From NCBI GenBank assembly GCA_021325655.1, contig JAJPGT010000052.1, positions 186,001-250,000 of the forward strand: 64,000 nt of DNA, written 5' to 3'. Shown here one piece after another: positions 61,402 through 64,000 of the stretch. The number at the start of each line of letters is the position of its first letter. The stretch's first letter is position 1. Under the pieces are notes generated by a model, which saw only the letters and a program-made list of their open reading frames with translations, did not search any database and was not told where the DNA came from. Origin of the DNA: Pseudomonadota bacterium. Lineage in GTDB: Bacteria; Chloroflexota; UBA6077; JAJPGT01. The position numbers and the translations under genes were made by a program.

Positions 61402-61417
61402 GCGCCGCCCCCAATGG

Positions 61418-61431
61418 TGCAAGCGTTTGCA
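61418..61431. promoter_or_regulatory. LacI-type operator in front of grdA
   Basis: TGCAAGCGTTTGCA, with perfect TGCAA/TTGCA arms around a central CG, fits the classic LacI/CcpA-family pattern TGNAANCGNNNNCA. It begins 13 bases after the -10 and ends 17 bases before the grdA GTG, where a bound repressor would block elongation or initiation. The lacI-family gene ends 38 bases upstream. Confidence 0.75.
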
Positions 61432-61443
61432 CTGCTCTGCACA

Positions 61444-61472
61444 ACGGTACCAGCCCCGCCCCCGGCTGTCAA
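61444..61472 (-). promoter_or_regulatory. Strong promoter of the grdA-trx-grdC operon
   Basis: On the minus strand, consensus TTGACA (61467-61472), a 17-bp spacer ending in TGG, and TACCGT (61444-61449). The -35 overlaps the lacI stop codon, so grdA can be transcribed on its own as well as from lacI read-through. Confidence 0.7.
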
Positions 61473-62506
61473 GCGCGGGCCGCGCTTCCATCCAGCGCCC
61501 GGACCGAGCTTTCTCGGACGACGAGCTGCACCGGGAGCAGCCGTGAGGCGGGCATCTGGCCCCGCTCCCTCGCTTCCAGCAGCATCGCCACCGCCAGCCG
61601 CCCCATCTCGGCCGCAGGCTGCACCACAGTGGTGAGTCGCGGGTTGCACAGCGCCGCGAACGGGATGTCGTCGAAGCCGGTCAGCGCCACATCCGCCGGC
61701 ACCCGGACGCCGTGGGCCCGCAGCGCGTCCAGCAGCGCGATCGCCAGCTTGTCGTCGTAGCAGATCACCGCCTCGGGTCGCTCCACGGCGATCGTCGCCG
61801 CTAGAGGGCCCGGGCAGCGCCAGCCCGCCTCGCCCCCTTCGTACAGCCGCGGCCGGGGCAGCCCCGCCTCCGCCAGCGCCCGGCGCGCCGCGGCGCGCCG
61901 GGCGACGTTGGAGGCCACCTCCGCTCCACCCAGGTAGGCGACGCGGCGGTAGCCCTGCTTGGCCAGATGGCGCACAATGGCGTGCACCCCGGCCGCTTCG
62001 TCGGCGCGGATCTCGCCCACCGCTAGCGCCGGTGCCTTGTTCGCCAGACTGAGGTGCTCGCCGGCGACGAACACCACGCGGGTCGGCCCGGCGGAGGCCA
62101 GCACCTGGCGCGGGTCCAGAATGCTGCCGACCAGCGCCACCCCGTCGGCACGGTGGGTGGCCAGCAGCCAGAGCGCCTGGCGCTCCCGCTCCGGATCCCG
62201 GAACCCGTTGGTCAGCATGACGCTATAGCCGCGGGCCGCCGCCTCTTGCTCGAAGCCGGCGACAAACTGGCCGTGGATCGGATCGGTGACGTTGGGGATC
62301 ATCAGCCCCAGGGTGTGGGTGGCGCGGAGCACCAGGCTGCGGGCGGCGGCATTGGGGACGTAGCCGAGCCGCTGCGCGGCTTGAACGACGCGCTCACGAG
62401 TGCTGGGGCTGATGCGCGGATCGCCGCGCAGGGCGCGGGAGACGGTCGCCTGGTTCACTCCGGCGGCCACCGCCACGTCGCGCAGCGTCACCCGTCGCTC
62501 AACCAC
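61469..62506 (-). CDS. LacI-family transcriptional regulator
   Basis: A 345-residue LacI/GalR regulator. The HTH and hinge are at residues 7-60 (LRDVAVAAGVNQATVSRALRG, LGYVPNAAARSLV). The periplasmic-binding-protein-like sensor domain follows (LGLMIPNVTDPIHGQFVAGFEQ, GVALVGSI, VICYDDKLAIALLDALRAHG, DVALTGFDDIPFA). It lies between grdA and the divergent sugar permeases, so either or both may be targets. The Gln-Ala pair at the recognition-helix positions resembles family members that bind TGNAANCG half-sites, which matches the grdA operator. The effector is unknown; family precedent favours a sugar. Confidence 0.92.
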   Translation of the reverse strand: MVERRVTLRDVAVAAGVNQATVSRALRGDPRISPSTRERVVQAAQRLGYVPNAAARSLVLRATHTLGLMIPNVTDPIHGQFVAGFEQEAAARGYSVMLTNGFRDPERERQALWLLATHRADGVALVGSILDPRQVLASAGPTRVVFVAGEHLSLANKAPALAVGEIRADEAAGVHAIVRHLAKQGYRRVAYLGGAEVASNVARRAAARRALAEAGLPRPRLYEGGEAGWRCPGPLAATIAVERPEAVICYDDKLAIALLDALRAHGVRVPADVALTGFDDIPFAALCNPRLTTVVQPAAEMGRLAVAMLLEARERGQMPASRLLPVQLVVRESSVRALDGSAARA

Positions 62507-62656
62507 GTACTCCCTCGCACCGTGCCATCGGGTGCAGATGCTCGGGCCAGCGGGCGGACGCTGTCAACCCAGCACTCAGACCGAGCGGCCTGCTCACCAC
62601 CAGCCCCGGGGCCAGGAACCGCCCTGCCGGCGGGGCGCCGGACCCAGGAGAGGGTC

Positions 62657-62685
62657 TTGACGTGGGCCGAGTGGGGTAGTACAAG
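62657..62685 (+). promoter_or_regulatory. Promoter of the ABC transporter operon
   Basis: TTGACG (62657-62662), a 17-bp spacer and TACAAG (62680-62685), giving a start near 62692 and a leader of about 87 bases. Confidence 0.6.
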
Positions 62686-62697
62686 TGAGAGCAAGTT

Positions 62698-62711
62698 TTG
62701 GAACGATCCAA
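62698..62711. promoter_or_regulatory. Candidate LacI-type operator in front of the ABC transporter
   Basis: TTGGAACGATCCAA has perfect TTGGA/TCCAA arms and a central CG. It begins 13 bases after the -10, the same spacing as the grdA operator. The half-site differs from the grdA site, so it may serve the same LacI protein or another one. Confidence 0.5.
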
Positions 62712-62778
62712 CGCCGGCTCTGTGGGCCTGAGGGCGGGCTGCAGCGTCCGGCGCGGGGAGCGTGGGCGGAGGAGCGGG

Positions 62779-63681
62779 ATGAGCAGCACCGAAGCCTATC
62801 GCGAGGTTCCGGCCCGGTCGTGGAGCGAGCGGCTGGACTGGGTGAGCCTCGGGCTGATGGCACCGAGCCTGGCGCTGCTGCTGCTGCTGTTCGTCGGCCC
62901 GGTGCTGTACGCACTGTACCTCGGCTTCACCAACCTGGAGCTCGTCGGGCCGCGCTCCCAGGCCTATGGCTTCACCGGCCTGGCCAATGTCCAGCGGATG
63001 GCGCGCGACGCCACCTTCTGGAAGGCGACGACCCTAACGATCATCTTCGTGGTTGGCTCGGCGATCGTCGGGCAGTCCGTCCTGGGGATGACGCTGGCGC
63101 TGCTGATGCAGCGCGCCGCGGCGGCGCTCCGCCTCTCCGTCGGTGCAGTGGTGATCGCTGCCTGGGTGCTGCCGGAGATCACCGCCGCCTTCGTCTGGTA
63201 CGCGTTTTCCCAGGCTGGCGGCACCCTCAGCCTGCTGCTCGGCAGTCCCCGCACGAACTACCTGGTTAGCGCCCCGATGCTGATCGTCTGCGTCGCGAAC
63301 ATCTGGCGCAACGTCGCCTTCTCGATGCTGGTCTTCGCCGCCGGGCTGCGCAACGTCCCGACCGAGGTAGTCGAGGCGGCGGAGGTGGAGGGCGCCTCGT
63401 ACTGGCAGCGGCTCTTCCAGGTCGTCCTGCCGATTCTGCGCTCAACGATCGTGACCAACCTGCTGCTGGTGACGCTGCTGAACATCTCCGGGTTCACCCT
63501 GATCTACGCCATGACTCAGGGCGGCCCGGGCACCGACACGACGACCCTGCCGCTCTACGTCTACCTGGAGGCGTTCAACTACAACCAGCTTGGTTACGGT
63601 ACCGCGATCTCGCTCGTGCTGGTGCTGATCGGCGGAGCGTTCTCGCTGCTGTTCGTCCGCACCTCCCGGGTGCAGGTATGA
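62779..63681 (+). CDS. Carbohydrate ABC transporter permease, MalF-like
   Basis: A 300-residue CUT1 permease with six hydrophobic segments and the EAA loop (EVVEAAEVEGASYWQRLFQVVLPILRS). The ATG at 62779 is preceded by GGAGGAGCGGG. It is divergent from the lacI-family gene, typical of a sugar-uptake operon with local control. Its stop overlaps the next start (ATGA). No binding protein precedes it, so that gene may lie beyond the window. Confidence 0.9.
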   Translation: MSSTEAYREVPARSWSERLDWVSLGLMAPSLALLLLLFVGPVLYALYLGFTNLELVGPRSQAYGFTGLANVQRMARDATFWKATTLTIIFVVGSAIVGQSVLGMTLALLMQRAAAALRLSVGAVVIAAWVLPEITAAFVWYAFSQAGGTLSLLLGSPRTNYLVSAPMLIVCVANIWRNVAFSMLVFAAGLRNVPTEVVEAAEVEGASYWQRLFQVVLPILRSTIVTNLLLVTLLNISGFTLIYAMTQGGPGTDTTTLPLYVYLEAFNYNQLGYGTAISLVLVLIGGAFSLLFVRTSRVQV

Positions 63682-64000
63682 GCGCGCTTAAGCCGGGCCT
63701 GGGTGCGGCGGCGCGTCCAGCGGAAGCAGCCCGGCAGTGGGTGGCAGCCCGGCGCCGGCGGGCGCCAACCGGCGAACTGGCTGCGAGCGCGCTGTTGGCG
63801 TTGCTGGGAATCACCTTCCTGCTCCCGATGCTCTGGATGCTGTTCGCCTCGGTGGACTCCGAGCCAGACTGGGCGGTGCGCCTGCCTCACCTCACCCTGA
63901 ACAACTTCGCGACAGTGGTCCAGAGCCAGGGGCTGAGCTCCTTTGCCAACAGCTTCTACCTGGCCGGAGTGACGACTGCGGTCACCACCAGCCTGGCGGC
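63678..64000 (+). CDS. Carbohydrate ABC transporter permease, MalG-like (cut by the window edge)
   Basis: The first 107 residues of a second CUT1 permease. A basic N-terminus (AARRRRAPTG) is followed by the first membrane helix (LLALLGITFLLPMLWMLFASV), an external segment (LPHLTLNNFATVV) and the start of the conserved FANSFYLAGVTTAVTTS helix. It overlaps the preceding permease gene by four bases and is incomplete at the 3' end only because the window stops. Confidence 0.88.
   Translation, partial: MSALKPGLGAAARPAEAARQWVAARRRRAPTGELAASALLALLGITFLLPMLWMLFASVDSEPDWAVRLPHLTLNNFATVVQSQGLSSFANSFYLAGVTTAVTTSLA

Overview
The window is a high-GC (roughly two-thirds G+C), gene-dense bacterial chromosome segment. 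I see no rRNA, insertion sequence, phage or CRISPR array. The gene content suggests a Chloroflexota bacterium of the Thermomicrobia/Sphaerobacter kind: a PG_binding_4/VanW wall protein with a Pro/Thr tail, a DnaE carrying an intein, a CbiG-CobJ fusion, a BTAD-AAA regulator, two formate dehydrogenases and selenoproteins. That assignment is inference from gene content, not from a phylogenetic marker.

Layout. 0.24-6.7 kb (+): a respiratory formate dehydrogenase operon, made of a selenocysteine catalytic subunit read through an in-frame TGA at 801-803, an Fe-S subunit, an NrfD-type membrane subunit, a small lipoprotein, FdhE and a small unknown protein. 6.7-12.7 kb (-): a cobalamin C-methylation operon (CbiG-CobJ, CobM, CobI, CobL) with a small Cys-pair protein at its end and a zinc alcohol dehydrogenase at its head. 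12.9-23.9 kb: tartronate-semialdehyde reductase, two sugar-ABC permeases, a lone receiver, an FRG protein, a secreted HExxH protein, an M20 amidohydrolase, a TlpA-VanW pair, and two small genes broken by single-base frameshifts (a Cys-rich metal-binding protein and an HxlR regulator). 23.9-41.2 kb: proline dehydrogenase, a HAD hydrolase, dnaE with a 390-residue intein, a YcaQ-like glycosylase, a cupin, an ECF sigma factor, a BTAD-AAA-TPR regulator and a Cas4-like nuclease fused to a Dna2-type helicase. 41.7-46.5 kb (+): an NAD-linked formate dehydrogenase of the Cys type. 46.6-54.9 kb: glycolate oxidase GlcD/GlcF, a PIG-L deacetylase, an LLM flavin enzyme, PaaK, a LIM-like zinc protein, an enoyl-CoA hydratase and a YedY-like molybdoenzyme. 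55.0-56.1 kb: rpsF-ssb-rpsR with a likely S6:S18 leader. 56.3-58.5 kb: a PpiC-type foldase and an SDR. 58.7-58.9 kb: tRNA-Leu and tRNA-Cys. 59.0-62.5 kb (-): grdC, thioredoxin and selenoprotein grdA (second in-frame TGA, 61267-61269) behind a strong promoter and a LacI-type operator, with the lacI gene directly upstream. 62.8 kb to the end (+): two sugar-ABC permeases, the second cut by the window edge.

Two themes link the genes. One is selenium: a Sec formate dehydrogenase with a SECIS hairpin placed exactly as in E. coli fdhF, and a partial glycine-reductase module (GrdA-Trx-GrdC). The other is C1/C2 metabolism: two formate dehydrogenases, glycolate oxidase, tartronate-semialdehyde reductase and possibly glycine reduction. 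The most unusual part is the LacI-controlled GrdA-Trx-GrdC module, which lacks the GrdB/E/D subunits nearby and sits beside a carbohydrate-type ABC transporter.
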